Part shown: piece after piece, positions 22,546 to 34,820 of the stretch | Numbering within the stretch: the stretch's first letter is position 1 | Layout: every line of letters starts with the position of its first letter | NCBI GenBank assembly: GCA_022393335.1 | Contig: JAJEKB010020049.1 | Coordinates: 389,036-453,035 of the forward strand | Length of the DNA: 64,000 nt | DNA from: Macrotrachela quadricornifera | Taxonomy: Eukaryota > Rotifera > Eurotatoria > Philodinida > Philodinidae | Direction of reading: 5' to 3' | The notes under the pieces: generated by a model | What the model was told of the DNA's origin: nothing | Seen by the model: only the letters and a program-made list of their open reading frames with translations | Database searches by the model: none | Translations under genes and position numbers: made by a program

Positions 22546-25500
22546 AAAATGCCAGAAGTGCCGATGATGGCACCTTCTTTACAGATCCTGTCGTTACCGG
22601 GTTTTTTGTTTGTATTTCACCCGATTGTGCAGCAAGAACACTGTGGAACAAGGATGCTAAACGATTTTCTATTGTACGATAGAATAAATACAAATTAGTG
22701 TCATTATGAATGAATTGAAGATTTTTTTGTCGATTTAAAATCGATTCTTCTTCACGTTGATACAGAGATATTGAACATTCATATACAACTAATTGTTGTT
22801 CAAATTCTTCTTTCTCCTCAAATAATGCTTTTCGTTGTAATGCAGATAAATCTTTTTGTTTAGAAAGTTGATCATCACGCTCTTGAATGCGAAGTATCGT
22901 TTCTTTTCTTGCTTCTACTAATTCTTGAAGTTTAGTTTTAATTTTATTCAACTTTTCATCCATAGTGACTGAGTCTTGTTGATAAACTTCCTTCGCATCT
23001 TGTTCATTTTTTACGTTTTTTAATTGTTTCAATCGTTTCATTAGTTTTGATCCCAGACTAGAAAAGAGTTTTTTGTAGGTATTTGGATCGCTAGGATCAA
23101 GTAAAACGGGACATTCAGCAACGACAGTACCTAATCCCGTCAAAAATCCTAGGAGAATTTTTCTGTTTGGTTTATTTAATGTGACCGCTTCGCCGATAGA
23201 AATGTCCGACGGTATATCTGGTTTGAGATCATGGTCAAAATACGGTTTTAGAATATCAATAATTAGAAACTGTTTGTGATTTTCAGCTATTTGTAGGAGT
23301 TGATAACATAGTTGTCGTTTTTCGTCTCTTGAATCATAACGATCTTCACGAAATTCTCGAATGATAGCGACTTGACCTTTCTGAGCAGCTTCTCGGAGCC
23401 GTTCAGGTGTATATTTTGGACCTTGCGGTTGTTTGTTGTCGTCAGGTGACAATACTGGTTTACCAGTTTCGATAAGCTGTACGATTGGTTTATAATTGAG
23501 TTTTTTCGCTATTTGTAAGGCTGTCAAACCACTTTGATTAGTTTGGTTTCTTGTAGCAGGATATCTGAGAATGAATAACTCGACAACAGGATAATCACCT
23601 AGAAATGAAAAGAAAAACGTTTCTTCTGTTAGATGAATATGTGTTATTTTATCTATTTGTTATGATACATATTCTTAAAAATCTCAATTAGATGATTATT
23701 ACAAGTGTCTCAAACATTAGTTAACAGAAAAAACTGAATTATTTGATCTTTTGCGTATTAATAATCATTTGTTCAAAAATTATAATAATATTGAAAAAAA
23801 TAAAATACCTTTTTGTGTTGCTAAAATAATTGGATAATCACCGTTGACATCAGCTGACATAGGTAAACTTCTACGATCACATAACCATGTTACAAGATCG
23901 ATACCATGATATTGTACAGCATAATGCAATGCTGTTCGTTTTTGTTCATCTTGATAATTAAAATCCACACCGAGTTCTTCAAACTTTTGAGCACTTTTTC
24001 GATCATCGTTTATAATTGATGCGATAAATTGAGTGTTTAATTCTTTAGTCAAATAGTTGGTAATTGTGTCATATTGTTTACTTTTAGCTATATCAATCAA
24101 CGACATTGGTTCATCATCGTTGCAGTGCAATATCGAAGCACCACATGAAACTAATGCGTGAACAATAGAAAAATAATTCCCATGTTGAATAGCACATAAT
24201 AGAGCAGTTGATCCATAGCAATTCATTGAATTAATGTCTGATCCTAGACGTTGACATCGAATAACATCAGTTAGGTTACCATTAGCTGCTGCAAAGCGAA
24301 GTCGACGATTGATCAAACATCGATTTATACAAGTGATAACATCAGATGACATTGTTTGAGCAACATCAACTGGTAGAATGATGTTTGGATTTTCTAACCA
24401 TTCCTTTGGCATTTTTGCACCATGAGCACAAAGAAATTCAATTAATTTGATATTTTCATGTTTCAAAGCGATTTGTAGATTATTTGTATCTATCGTATCT
24501 ACACTAGCTCCACTACGAACAAGTTGCTTCACATGTGATAGATTATTTTCCTTTACTGCTTTTGTACATTCGATAGACATTACATATTTGAGATATGATG
24601 CTACATTATAATGCTTGTTTCGTTTTGCTGTTTTATATGGTGATTCTGGTCGACTATACTTATAAATTGATTGAAAAATCTCTTTACTTTCCTGAGTAAG
24701 ATAATGAACGATTTCGACATTGTTGGATGATGAGCATGCACAATAAAGTAACTCACTCGTAAGTGGAGCTCCAGCGATATGATATGCGGCTACGTGGCCA
24801 GTATTGGATTGTTCAATTGCTTTGATCATTTTGGTAAGAGCAATCTGCGAAATAGTATTGGCAATCTGTTGACACCACTGCATTTTTTCCTGAAGCTTTT
24901 GACGATCACTTGGTGTAATATTTGTTGATTGTAGTTTGGCGTAACATTCGTGTGCTGTTTGTAATGCGACTTGATACGGTGTAAAACCGTTTTTTCTATA
25001 ACAAATATCGGCACCTTGAGCAATGGCTTGGTTCGCTTCAAATGCCAAACCTTTTCTAACGGCATCATGTAGATTATCGTTTGGTGTACCAAGGAGAAAA
25101 CCTAAATTTTTTACACCTTTTTTTAATGGGTCAGTATCTCCAATTTGGATTGGTTTAGTAGGAATAGTCATCACTAATTCACATGTGTCTTGATCAATAT
25201 TCGACTTTTTTGACACTGAATCTGATCTATTCTTTGAATTTTCTATTGAAGGACAAATAAGTTGTTCAAGAAAACTCAACAGTTTCTTAGCATCCAGTTT
25301 ATCCGGTCTATTGTTCGATACATCCATCTTTGCAATATCGAGTGCAGTTCTTTTCTTAAAATCTTGAGCTTGTGGATCAGCACCCCACCGAATCAGAAAA
25401 CGAACAATCAGCAGATGACGATTCTTAGTAGCTAAGTGAAGTGGTGTCTCATTATCCCTATTTGTTACATTCAAGTTGGATTCAGGTAGTTCCCGCAGAT

Positions 25501-27016
25501 ACTGAAGAATCGACAAATTTCCATGTTCAGCAGTAATAGCAATAGGATAGTTACCACTTCCATTTGGCATCAAATAATCGGCCTTCATTTGTTCGATGAG
25601 AAATTGAACAAAAGTTTTATTTGTTTTTTGACAGGCCAAATGTAAAACAGTCCATTCTTGATAATTCTTGTCGGTATGCTTATGATTAATTTGAGCACCA
25701 TAGTTAATGAGTTGTTTTATTTCGATAATGACATTTTCATTCGGCATATTTTTTATATCGTTCTCAATTACACAAGTCCATAAATGCTCATTCAACATCT
25801 GTTGAATCAAATCGACTGCACCTGTACACTTATTTTCAGCTGCGAACTGTAGTAATGTTTTATTCAATTTTGAATTAAAAAACATTGATGTCGTTATTTT
25901 CGACAGTTTGAAAAAGGTATTAAGTACTACAAACGGTTTTTCTTCAATCAGAATACATGTTTCAATAGCCCGACATCCTCTAGTATCCGTAATAGTAATA
26001 TCAGCATCGAATTCATTTACAAAAGCAGTTAACATTTCTGGTGTACCTTCATTGGCGATCAATAAGTGTAATAAAGAGCCATGATCGGTGATTGAAGCAT
26101 TGATATTAGCACCATTGCTTAATAGTGCACTGACCTCGATAATGGTAAGATGGGATTTCTTAGTTTCAATGAGCTTTCGTAATTCCATGTTGACACTTTG
26201 TGCTTGTAGAGCAGCGATAAGTAATTGATTTCTTGGTGTAGCTTTTTCTGCTATATCTAGTGCTGTAAGTCCCTCAGCATTCATATGAAATATGTTGCAA
26301 CCACAAGAAACTAGCATACGAACCAGCTCCAAATTGTTGGTAAGCACAGCGTTTGAAAGCACTGTGTTACCCTTTTCGTCTGTCATTTCAGTATTTGCAC
26401 CTCGACGAATCCATTTAGTCACTTCGTTGATACTAATTGGTGATCGAGAAAAAGGAACTTTATTGAGAATCTTATCAAACTCGAGCTGTAAATAATCAAT
26501 CACTTCTTTGCTACATTTTGGATTGCTTCTTGCAATTGACAAACATGTTTCTTTAGCATCGTTTTCAGCAGTTAAACCAGCATATGTACGTGGATCACTG
26601 GCAATCAGTATTTGTACTACTTCGAGTTGAATTGATATTCGTTCTTGCTTGAGAAGATCACCTAATAAACCGAGAGCACCGAAGGCATCTGATTGGTAAG
26701 TATTTGCTTGTAATTCGATTAATCGACGTATTTCATTGATGTCATTGCCATTCGGTGAAAGAACTCGTGCAGCAAGTAAACGAGAAGCTTGTCTCTGTAA
26801 GACTTCGATTAAACGCAAGCAGTTGTCAGCTTTCCAAATTAGTACTGGACGTAGTCGTCGTTCTTCATTCATCACAGCATGAATCATCCATCCATCTTTT
26901 GTCGGATATGTGATATCTGCTTCAGAATCGATAAACTGTTGTGCCTCGAGAAACGAATTCTGCTCTCCAGCTCGTCTCTCAACGAGTTTTCTTAAATTTT
27001 TCGTTGACCTATTCAT
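22538..27016 (-). CDS. Large ankyrin-repeat protein, two or three exons
   Basis: Exon 1 runs 27016-23809 and exon 2 from 23598. The 210-nt intron (23599-23808) has GT and CTAG borders and joins ATQK to GDYPVVELF inside an ankyrin repeat, in frame. Read to the stop at 22538, the protein has 1,422 residues. More than a dozen ankyrin-type repeats are spread over about residues 60-1130; clear ones include GNTVLSNAVLTNNLELVRML, NETPLHLATKNRHLLIVRFL, GSTALLCAIQHGNYFSIV and KRTALHYAVQYHGIDLVTWL. After the repeats comes a globular part and a charged coiled coil near 1,280-1,350. Ankyrin solenoids bind proteins; no enzyme domain is seen. The apparent C-terminus overlaps a perfect GTGAGT donor at 22545, which suggests splicing into the coiled-coil exon ending at 18965 (2,024 residues in all). 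Confidence 0.85.
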
Positions 27017-27337
27017 TTAACGTTTTTATTACTCTAGAAAGAATTTCCTACACTGTTTGAGAGATTTCTACAATGAAAATGTAAAGATAAAGTGGAAAAT
27101 TTAAAAATTCTGTGTGTCAAATTTTTAAAATTTCTGGGAGTTGGAAAGGTGCAAAGAAATTGTGACTAACCCAAATATAATTAAGTGCCCTGAAATTCCA
27201 ATATTTCAAAAATAGCAGCAGCTCAGAAAAATCCTACCAATATACATCCATGTCTTTCATTTAGGAGTCCTACCAAAAGGCAGATATCAAATATTTACTT
27301 TTCTATGAAATCTCCATGTTTTGGCTGACAAGAAATC
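27017..27337. other. Short intergenic stretch upstream of the ankyrin gene
   Basis: AT-rich DNA between the ankyrin start and the foldback repeat. No core promoter element stands out. A TTTCATTTAGGAGTCCTACC word near 27257 recurs in direct orientation near 27985. Confidence 0.4.
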
Positions 27338-27937
27338 TTCCCCAAGTGATTAAAAACTTTTGAAGTGATGTTTTGCCCATAAGCAGAACCTAGTAAGGCC
27401 AGAAAAAATCCAGTAGAATTAGTGCCAATATACTTTCCTTTAGAAGTCATGACCATTTTCCTAGATTTTTGGCCTATGGTAAAGTATTTATGAAAAATCG
27501 CGAATGAAAAAGTTTCGACCTGAAATTTTTCACATATGTAAGTCTTGTGATCCTTAGTATACACAAAAAAATTTATCGAAAACGGATATTTTTCTCTCGA
27601 GATATTTAATTGGTGAGAAATATTCACATTTCATACAGAATTCAGAAAAATCGGACTTTCTCATACATTTATTATATCGGAAAAAAATATTCATTTTTGT
27701 CTAAAACTTGTAGCATATACTACAAATCATGAGTCCTACATATAGGTAAAATTCCAGGTCAAAGTTCTGTTATGCGGTATTTTTTGTAAATATCTTGGCA
27801 TAAGCTGAAAATCCAGTTAAATGGTCATAATTCTCGAAGGAAACCGCATGAGCCCTAATCCTTTTGACCTTTTCTAATTCCACTAGGTCCTACTTATGGG
27901 CAAAATATCACTTCAAAGGTTTTTAATCGCTTGAGAA
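27338..27937. repeat. Foldback element with diverged ~225-bp arms
   Basis: The left arm (about 27338-27566) and the reverse complement of the right arm (about 27708-27937) share an ordered series of words: AAGTGATTAAAAAC versus AAGCGATTAAAAAC, TTTGAAGTGATGTTTTGCCCATAAG versus TTTGAAGTGATATTTTGCCCATAAG (the start of a longer match), TCATGACC versus TTATGACC, and GACCTG. About 140 bp separate the arms. No coding capacity is seen. It is probably an old MITE or foldback. Confidence 0.65.
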
Positions 27938-28416
27938 AGTTCCATCATGACACGTACCTGGAAGGTATATACTTGTCTCTTTCATTTACGATTCCTACCA
28001 GAACAGTATCCAACATGACATCCATATGATTGCTGACAAGTTTGGTTTGTGACAATAACAACTTCCTTTTCTTTATTCATTGTTCATTGACTTCGAAATT
28101 CAAATATTTGCCAAGTTTATGCATATAACACCAGTTTTTATAGTAGACTATAGATAATACGATAATAATACGTAAACTACATCATGTCACAGAGAATGCA
28201 GCGGGTATACTGCCCAGGCTGACGAATAAGGCCAGGAACTGGTCGATTCCCCGATATGCCGATACTTTCATAGAAGCAGTATTCCGCGTCGAATTTCTCG
28301 GAATATTTATGCGATCTTCCGCATAACTTCCCACCAGAAACGCGCCGAACATGTCTGGTAAAAAATACGGCAGTTTCCTTTCAAAACCGCATACGCGAAA
28401 CTACCAAGGAAGCAGC

Positions 28417-28506
28417 AGTGTCACACATCCAGGATTTTGGAGATGCCACCGCGTCTCCTGAGGGAGGGGCGATGGCATCTCCAAAATCCTGGATATGTGT
28501 GACACT
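28417..28506. repeat. Near-perfect hairpin with ~32-bp stem
   Basis: The sequence from AGTGTCACACATCC to GGAGATGCCA (28417-28448) pairs with 28473-28506, differing by one 2-nt insertion, around a GC-rich loop that includes CTCCTGAGGGAGG. It lies in the GC-rich block of 28.2-29.4 kb, just outside the larger inverted repeat. Confidence 0.8.
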
Positions 28507-28530
28507 ATCCCACGGAAGCAATTGAACACT

Positions 28531-29400
28531 GATCCAGGTCGCTGACTCCTGAAACAGTATTCCATGAATTTCCGGCGAAAATCCTCAGGAAACTCACCGT
28601 TTCGGACGGGAAACCCGTCGGAAAATGTCAGGAATTCGATCTAGGAATCGGTTTCGGGCGGAACCGGACAGATACCGACACTAGATCCGCTCAACGGGAA
28701 TACTGCTTCCATGAAATCTCTCGAATAACACGGAACTGGTCGTTTCCGTACCGGATTGTTCGACCTGGAGCATAGATTCCAAACAGTCCTATTCCATTTT
28801 ATTCCGGATCGATTCCTGCATAAGAAATTTCATAAAATCCGAGCTCATTCCTCCCCATACAGCCATTCCATATGATTAATATTGATTTGCGCCAAAGATT
28901 ACCAAAAGAAAAGAACTAGTCAAACAGTGCAATGCAGATTATCACGTAACCATACTCATGACTTCCGCCGCTCACCAAAATTGCTTAAAACTTAGTCTTG
29001 AGTGAATTCTCTAACTAACTCAGCAACAATTCCTTTCACCCGATTGACTTCCAACAAATACTACTCATATCCTCAATTAAGTTTCCAACCGGTTCATATC
29101 ATCAGCTTTCGAAAAACCTATTTTTCTTTCATATCAACTGACCTAAATTCGACATAGCCGAGATATTATGTTAGATGTCTCCAGTTCGAACAATCCGGCA
29201 TGGAAACGGTCGGTTCCGTGGTATTCCGGAGATTTATGGAAACAGTATTCCCGTTGAGTGGTTCCGGATCCGCCCGAAACCGATTCCTAGATGGAATTCC
29301 TGACATCTTTCGACGGAATTCTTGCCAGAAACGGTGAGTTTCCCAAGCGTTTTCGCCGGAAATCCATTGAATACTGCTTCAGGAATCTTCGACCTGGGTC
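28531..29400. repeat. GC-rich inverted repeat with ~230-250 bp arms
   Basis: Arm 28531-28784 and the reverse complement of 29174-29400 share long words: TTTCCGGCGAAAA, AAACTCACCGTTTC, ATGTCAGGAATTC, TAGGAATCGGTTTCGGGCGG, CAACGGGAATACTG and CCGGATTGTTCGA. The arms are clearly richer in CG than the host DNA. The interior of about 390 bp is AT-richer and non-coding. A related partial copy of one arm (CAGTATTCC, AACTGGTCG words) lies near 28215-28300. It is probably a non-autonomous DNA element; the class is not known. Confidence 0.7.
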
Positions 29401-29694
29401 GTATCGTCAATATTTTCAAAAACGGTCTCCATCCCGATCATACGCTAAGTTACATTTCACATGAATTAAAAATCATATTCCGTATAACTTGATCAAAATT
29501 TCAACAATATGACTTTTTTTAAAATCGATTAAAGCAATTTTTTACCTATCAAAAATCCTTACTCATCGAATATTCACGATCTTTTAAAAAAAACTTCTTT
29601 TCACTCGAATAAATTACATTACATTTCTCAGCGATGAAAAATGATTTTTCATCAAATATTATTGAAACCTCTCCGAAAAATTATTTTCACTAAG
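29401..29694. other. Spacer between GC-rich inverted repeat and LINE
   Basis: AT-rich and non-coding as far as I can see. Confidence 0.4.
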
Positions 29695-32600
29695 ATGTTC
29701 ATCATCATAAGTTTTCTGCTCTTGAGCAGGTTCTTAGGATAACAGTTATGACTCCTTATAGTTTTCTCCATTCCATCCTATCGCTAGCAAGCCTTTTCAG
29801 ATATGCATATCCCTTTTTCTCTGTTAAATCGTCTAGCATTTTCATCCTTTTTCTTCTCCTCTTTCTTTCACCATTTACTGTTCCTTCGATCATGTCTTTT
29901 AATAAATTATCTCCTCTCAATACATGGCCTATCCAATTTCTTTTCCTTATTCTTATTCTCTCTAGTAAGGTCCTCGCCTCTCCTATTCTTTCTAAAACTT
30001 TTTCATTGCTCACTTTATCCATCCAACTTATCTTTAACATTCTTCTCCATATCCACATTTCGAAACACTCGAGCTTTTTCTTTTCGTACTCCCTCAATGT
30101 CCAGGTTTCAGCTCCATATAATAGTACACTCCAAACAAAGCATTTTACTAATCTCTTTCTTAATTTTAGATTTAAAGATCCACAGAAAGCTCTCTTCATT
30201 TTTGTAAAAGCTTCTTTTGCAATTCCTATCCTTGTTCTCACATCTTTCTCGCATCTCCAATCCTCTGTTAGAAAGCTACCTAAATATTTAAAACTACTAA
30301 CTTTTTCTATCTTTATATCACCTAAATGTAACACGATATCTTCCTCATTTCCTACACTCATTACCTTAGTTTTCTTTGCATTAATCTTCATTCCATATGC
30401 TTTACATGCTTTTTCTAACATTTTAATTGATTTTCCTAAACTCTCTTGATCTTCTGCTAATACTGCCATATCATCGGCAAACCTTACACAGCTAACCTTT
30501 GTTCCACCAATCTTCACACCTTTCATTTTCATTTCTATTTCTTTTATCATTTCCTCTAGATAGATGTTAAATAGTGTAGGGGATAAACAACACCCTTGTC
30601 TCACTCCTCTACCAAGCTCTACCTTTTTAGATTCTCTGTTACCTATCCTAACTATCACTCTCTGATCTTTATATAAATTTCTAATCAGCCTTCTTTCTTT
30701 CCATTCTATTCCTCTATTTTTTAATATTTCAAGTAGTTTATCCCAATTTACTCTATCGAATGCTTTCTCTAAATCTATAAAGCAAATCACGAAACTTTTA
30801 CATCTTTCTGTTAATCTCTCTCCTATTACTCTCATTAGTCCTATTGCATCCCTAGTACCTCTTCCTTTTCTAAAACCAAATTGCTCTTCTCCTAAATACA
30901 TGTCTAGTCTACCTTGCAATCGACGACTTATTACTCTTAATAACACTTTTGCTGCATGTGAAATTAAACTAATTGTCCTAAAATCCTCACATTTACTAGC
31001 TCCTGCTTTCTTTTCTATGGGTATTAACATGGTTTCTATAAATTCTTTGGGCCACAAACCAGTCTCATAAATTTCTCTACACACATCCACTAAAGCTTTC
31101 TTTCCTTCTTCTTTCATACTTTTGAGAAACTCTATGGGTACACCATCTACTCCTACTGCTTTGTTACTTTTCATTTCTTTAAGAGACAGTTCTATCTCGC
31201 TTTCTAATATTGAAAACCCTATCTGTTCACTTTCTACGTCGTTTTTGTCCTCTAATGTACCTCCTCTGAAGCATCCTTCGTTCGGATACAGTTCTCTTAC
31301 GTATTCTTCCCATCTATTAATGATGTCATTCTCTTCTATCAACTTCTTTCCATCTCTTGATTCTACACATCTCACGCTTCCACCTTTTCTTTTCAACCAG
31401 ACTAGTTCTTTTACCTTTCCATACATCAGATCATATCTCCCATGCTTTTCTAATTCCTCTATTATTTCACACTCGTTTTCTAACCATTCTTGTCTCGCCT
31501 TTTCTGTCTCTCTCCTCAACTCATTATTTAACTTTCTATATTTTATCCTACCTACCTCACTATTGACGTTTTTCCATTTTCTTCTTTCATCCATCTTTTC
31601 TATCATTTTTTCACTAACCCAAGGTTTCCTAGCTTTTACATTTTCTTTAAATCCTACTACTTCTTTTGCTGATTCTACTATCACATTCTTCAGTCTATTC
31701 CACTTCTCATCGACATCCTTATCTCTACTCCATCTAGCTTCCTCTATCTTTTCTTCCATAATGTTTCCTAGATCATTCTTGACAACTTTTAGTTTTTCTA
31801 AGTCCCATCTCTTCCTTACTAAAGCTCTACTAATCTTTTTTAACCTGAGCTCCATCTCTACGATAACTAAATTGTGGTCCGAACCTATATCTGCTCCTGG
31901 ATGTGCATATGCTTTCTTTATACTGTTCCTGAACCTTTCTTGTATCATAATATAATCAATCTGATACCTAGCTCTATCCCCAGGAGCCTTCCAAGTATAC
32001 CTTCTTCTCAAATGATTTTTAAACCATGTATTAGTAACTATTAGTTTATTTTCTCTACAAAAGTTAACTAGCATATCTCCTCTATCATTCCTAACTCCAT
32101 ATCCAAAGCTGCCTACGATCTTATCTTCTTTTCCTTCACCTACGACTGCATTCATATCTCCCATCAATGCGATACAACTATCCTTCTCTTCTTTTCTTAT
32201 CAACTCTTCTATTTGTGAATATATTTCTTCTACTTCTTCATCTGTATGTGCACTGGTTGGCATATATACCTGAATAAGTACTACATCTTTTGGCTCTGCT
32301 CTCAACCTTACCATCATAAGCCTATCACTTATTAAATCTATACTCTTAACGCAATTTTTCACTCTTTTTCCTAAAACTATTGCTATTCCATTCTGACCCT
32401 TTCTTTTTCCCGAGAAAATCATCTTGATTTCGCCGCTCGTGATCTCACCGCTACCTTCAAACCTAACTTCACATAACCCAACTATATCTAACTTTTTCCT
32501 TTCTATCTCTCTCTTCAAATTTTCAAGCTAACCGGCCTGTATCATTGTTCGAACGTTCCATGTACCGATTATCAGCTTGTTTCCTTTGATTTGGGGATTT

Positions 32601-32950
32601 CGCTGGATGACGACCTGAGAAGCCCCTGTTCTCCTCCTGCCGGGCAAGACACTCATTGTATATTTCTGAGTCTCAACGCCACCTAATCTTGTGTCATTAT
32701 AACTGTTGTCCATATTTGCTGGGAAGAATCAGTTAGAGTGGTTTTTCCTTTGCCTGCTCTAACCTTTGGTCCACGGCTCCTTATTCATTATTCGGAGCAG
32801 CCCGTTAGGGCTTCCCTCATCCGCCACCCAAGGGACGCGCCTGGTCGGGGTTTGGTCCCCCTGTTTGATCTAGAAAGAGTAACTGCCCAAGTTAGTGTGA
32901 AGAGTGTCGGCCTTGATCTTACGGCGGAGCATCTCTTACAGCACTAACAG
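29695..32950 (-). mobile_element. RTE-like non-LTR retrotransposon, nearly full length
   Basis: The element lies on the minus strand. Its 3' end (near 29695-29755) carries GAGCAGAAAACTTATGATGATGA, the kind of short trinucleotide-rich tail seen in RTE-type elements. The coding region is 32713-29756. The region up to about 32950 is distinctly GC-richer and is probably its 5' leader (GGCCGACACTCTTCACACTA at the far end). The tandem repeat directly beyond the 5' end may mark the insertion point. Ends are estimated; no clear target duplication was found. Confidence 0.75.
29756..32713 (-). pseudogene. LINE ORF2: apurinic endonuclease plus reverse transcriptase, one amber stop
   Basis: One frame runs from ATG 32713 to 29756, interrupted only by TAG at 32530-32528, between the IIGTWNVRTMIQAG block and LENLKREIERKK. 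Both belong to the start of the endonuclease domain. Numbering from the codon after the stop at 32518, the endonuclease covers about 1-230 (GDMN at 120-123, catalytic SDH at 213-215) and the reverse transcriptase about 445-745 (GRGVRQGCCLSPTLF box, FADD at 680-683). The C-terminal part has the YGAETWTL and RIRKRNWIGHVLRG motifs common in RTE-like elements. By family it nicks DNA and reverse-transcribes its own RNA at the target. A single stop in about 985 codons means a young copy, probably inactive unless the stop is read through. Confidence 0.88.
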
Positions 32951-33044
32951 AAACAATTCTTCTTCCAGATCAAACACCAGGACTAAGATGTTATGGAATT
33001 GATTTTTCCTGTATCAAAAATTTAGAAAAAAAAACTTTTAGTTT

Positions 33045-33525
33045 CTAGCTAAGTTACATTATAATATGATGTGTGATGAGAAATAATTTTAAAATGATGA
33101 GAAGTCTGGAAAAAAAAGAAAATTTTATTTTCTACGTGTTTAGTATTTTAATATCGTGTGAGATGTGAAATCAATTTAAAATAATGAAACGTCTGGAAAA
33201 AATAAACTTTTATTTTCTATGTACTTAACATTATGATGCCATGTAGGATGAAAAATAATTTTAAAATGATGAAATATCTAGAAAAAAATAAGCTTTTATT
33301 TTCTTGGAAAGTTACATTGTAATATCATGTGTGATAAGAAATAGTTTTAAAATGATGAAAAGTCTGGAAAAAAAAGAAAATTTTATTTTCTACGTGTTTA
33401 ACATTGTAATATCATGTGTGATGAAAAATAATTTTAAAATGATGAAAAGTCTGGGAAAAAAGAAAATTTTATTTTCTACATGTTTATCATTATAATATTA
33501 TGTGAGATGTGAAATCACTTAAAAT
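33045..33525. repeat. 86-bp tandem repeat (minisatellite), about 5.5 copies
   Basis: The word TATTTTCT(A) recurs at about 33126, 33211, 33298, 33384 and 33470, a period of 85-87 bp. Each unit also carries GATGAAAAATAATTTTAAAATG-like (shown in part) and AGTCTGGAAAAAA words. Copies 4 and 5 are nearly identical. It sits directly beyond the 5' end of the LINE. Confidence 0.85.
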
Positions 33526-33529
33526 TAAA

Positions 33530-34444
33530 AAAAGTCGAAGCAGGTGATCATCTTGTAATAGGTTGGGTTTCGAGGAAGTGTTAAACATTTAACATATTAT
33601 TGTTGAGCCACTTGAGATTAGAAAGTTTTAAGAATAAATTATTTTAAAGTGTTTGTGGATTTTAGATTTAAAATCGATTTAGAATCAGAATAAAATTGTT
33701 TAGATCGTGGCTGTCTTCCTGGATCCGACCGGAATATATCGTTTGGTCATGGAGTTATCGGAAATCATTGCAGCCTGTGTGGATTTTCAGTGGAATACAA
33801 GTGATCTGATTTCAGCTTGTTACCGTTTATGAATGGAGCTGATGGGAAGTTATAGAAAGATGCAGGAATATTGTTTTTATTTCAAATGCAGGGTTCCGCT
33901 TATGTTTTCCGTTGATGTTCGTTGTATTCTTTCGAGAAAGTGCTATGTAGAAATTTTATGTAGCTCGTTTTCGGTAATTTTCCATGGTGATTCCGGCGAT
34001 CGGATTTCTCAGGATTATTTGGAGTATGGTATGTGATTTCCTCCCTGGAATGCTGTTTCTTTTTCGATAGATTTTACGGTGGGTTCAGGGGAAGGGAAAT
34101 GAGTGGGAACTAGATGGAATGAGTTGGAAAATACCCCGCTTCCACTGGATTCCCTTCGGTTCTGGAGGGTGGAAAGTTCCAACTGGGTGAAGATACGTAA
34201 AAGACAGTCGGATGATTCCATGCCGGTTCTACTATCGTTACACTAAACTTCTTCAAATTACGCCAAACTTTCAGGGCTTGTAGAAATTTTTACACTGATC
34301 AATTTCACTACAAAAAAGTTAAGACTTGCACATATAATAACGGAGAAAAAATGTGATGATTTTTACTAGAAAATGATGTTTTTTTCCGTGACACGACACT
34401 TCCGTGCAGTGTATCTGAGTGAGGGTGAGGGAGAATACATTCTA
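33530..34444. other. Non-coding stretch between minisatellite and foldback
   Basis: Mixed-composition DNA; short frames (for example 33833-34036) show no domain. GATTCC/GGAAT-type words link it to the GC-richer repeat family nearby. Confidence 0.4.
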
Positions 34445-34820
34445 TTCCGCGATGTTGCACATTGCGGAAGTAGTTCCGCCTCAGGAATCGATTCCACCGA
34501 TTCCGAAATTGGATCAAACTGTAACACAATATGATTCGGAAATTAGTCGAATCAATTCCAATTCCGGGATTACTCGAAATTACAAGGGATTCCTTGTGAT
34601 TTCGGAATTGATGGAATCAGTATCGATTCCGGAACCGTTTACCGCCTTCACCCTCATGTTTGGTAGTGCTGTTGCAGATTGATCTCACAGACACGCGAGC
34701 GATTCCGGAGTTGGTGGAATTGATTCCTAAATCGAAGTCTTTATAGATTACATGCAATTCTGAAACCGGTAGAATTAGTTCCCTAGGCGGAACTAATTCC
34801 ATAATGTTCAACATCGCGAA
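34445..34820. repeat. Inverted repeat rich in GGAATC/GATTCC words
   Basis: TTCCGCGATGTTGCACATT at the left matches the reverse complement of the right end (TTCGCGATGTTGAACATT); the next words AGTTCCGCCT and GGAATC...ATTCCACC also pair. The interior is filled with degenerate GATTCCGGAA-type words. It is non-coding and resembles the composition of the 28.5-29.4 kb inverted repeat, but no long shared word was confirmed. Confidence 0.6.

Noticed and set aside
29748..30449. Long plus-strand frames inside 29.7-32 kb
   Set aside because: They are antisense shadows of the LINE reverse transcriptase gene; composition is Ser/Phe/Leu-rich with no domain.
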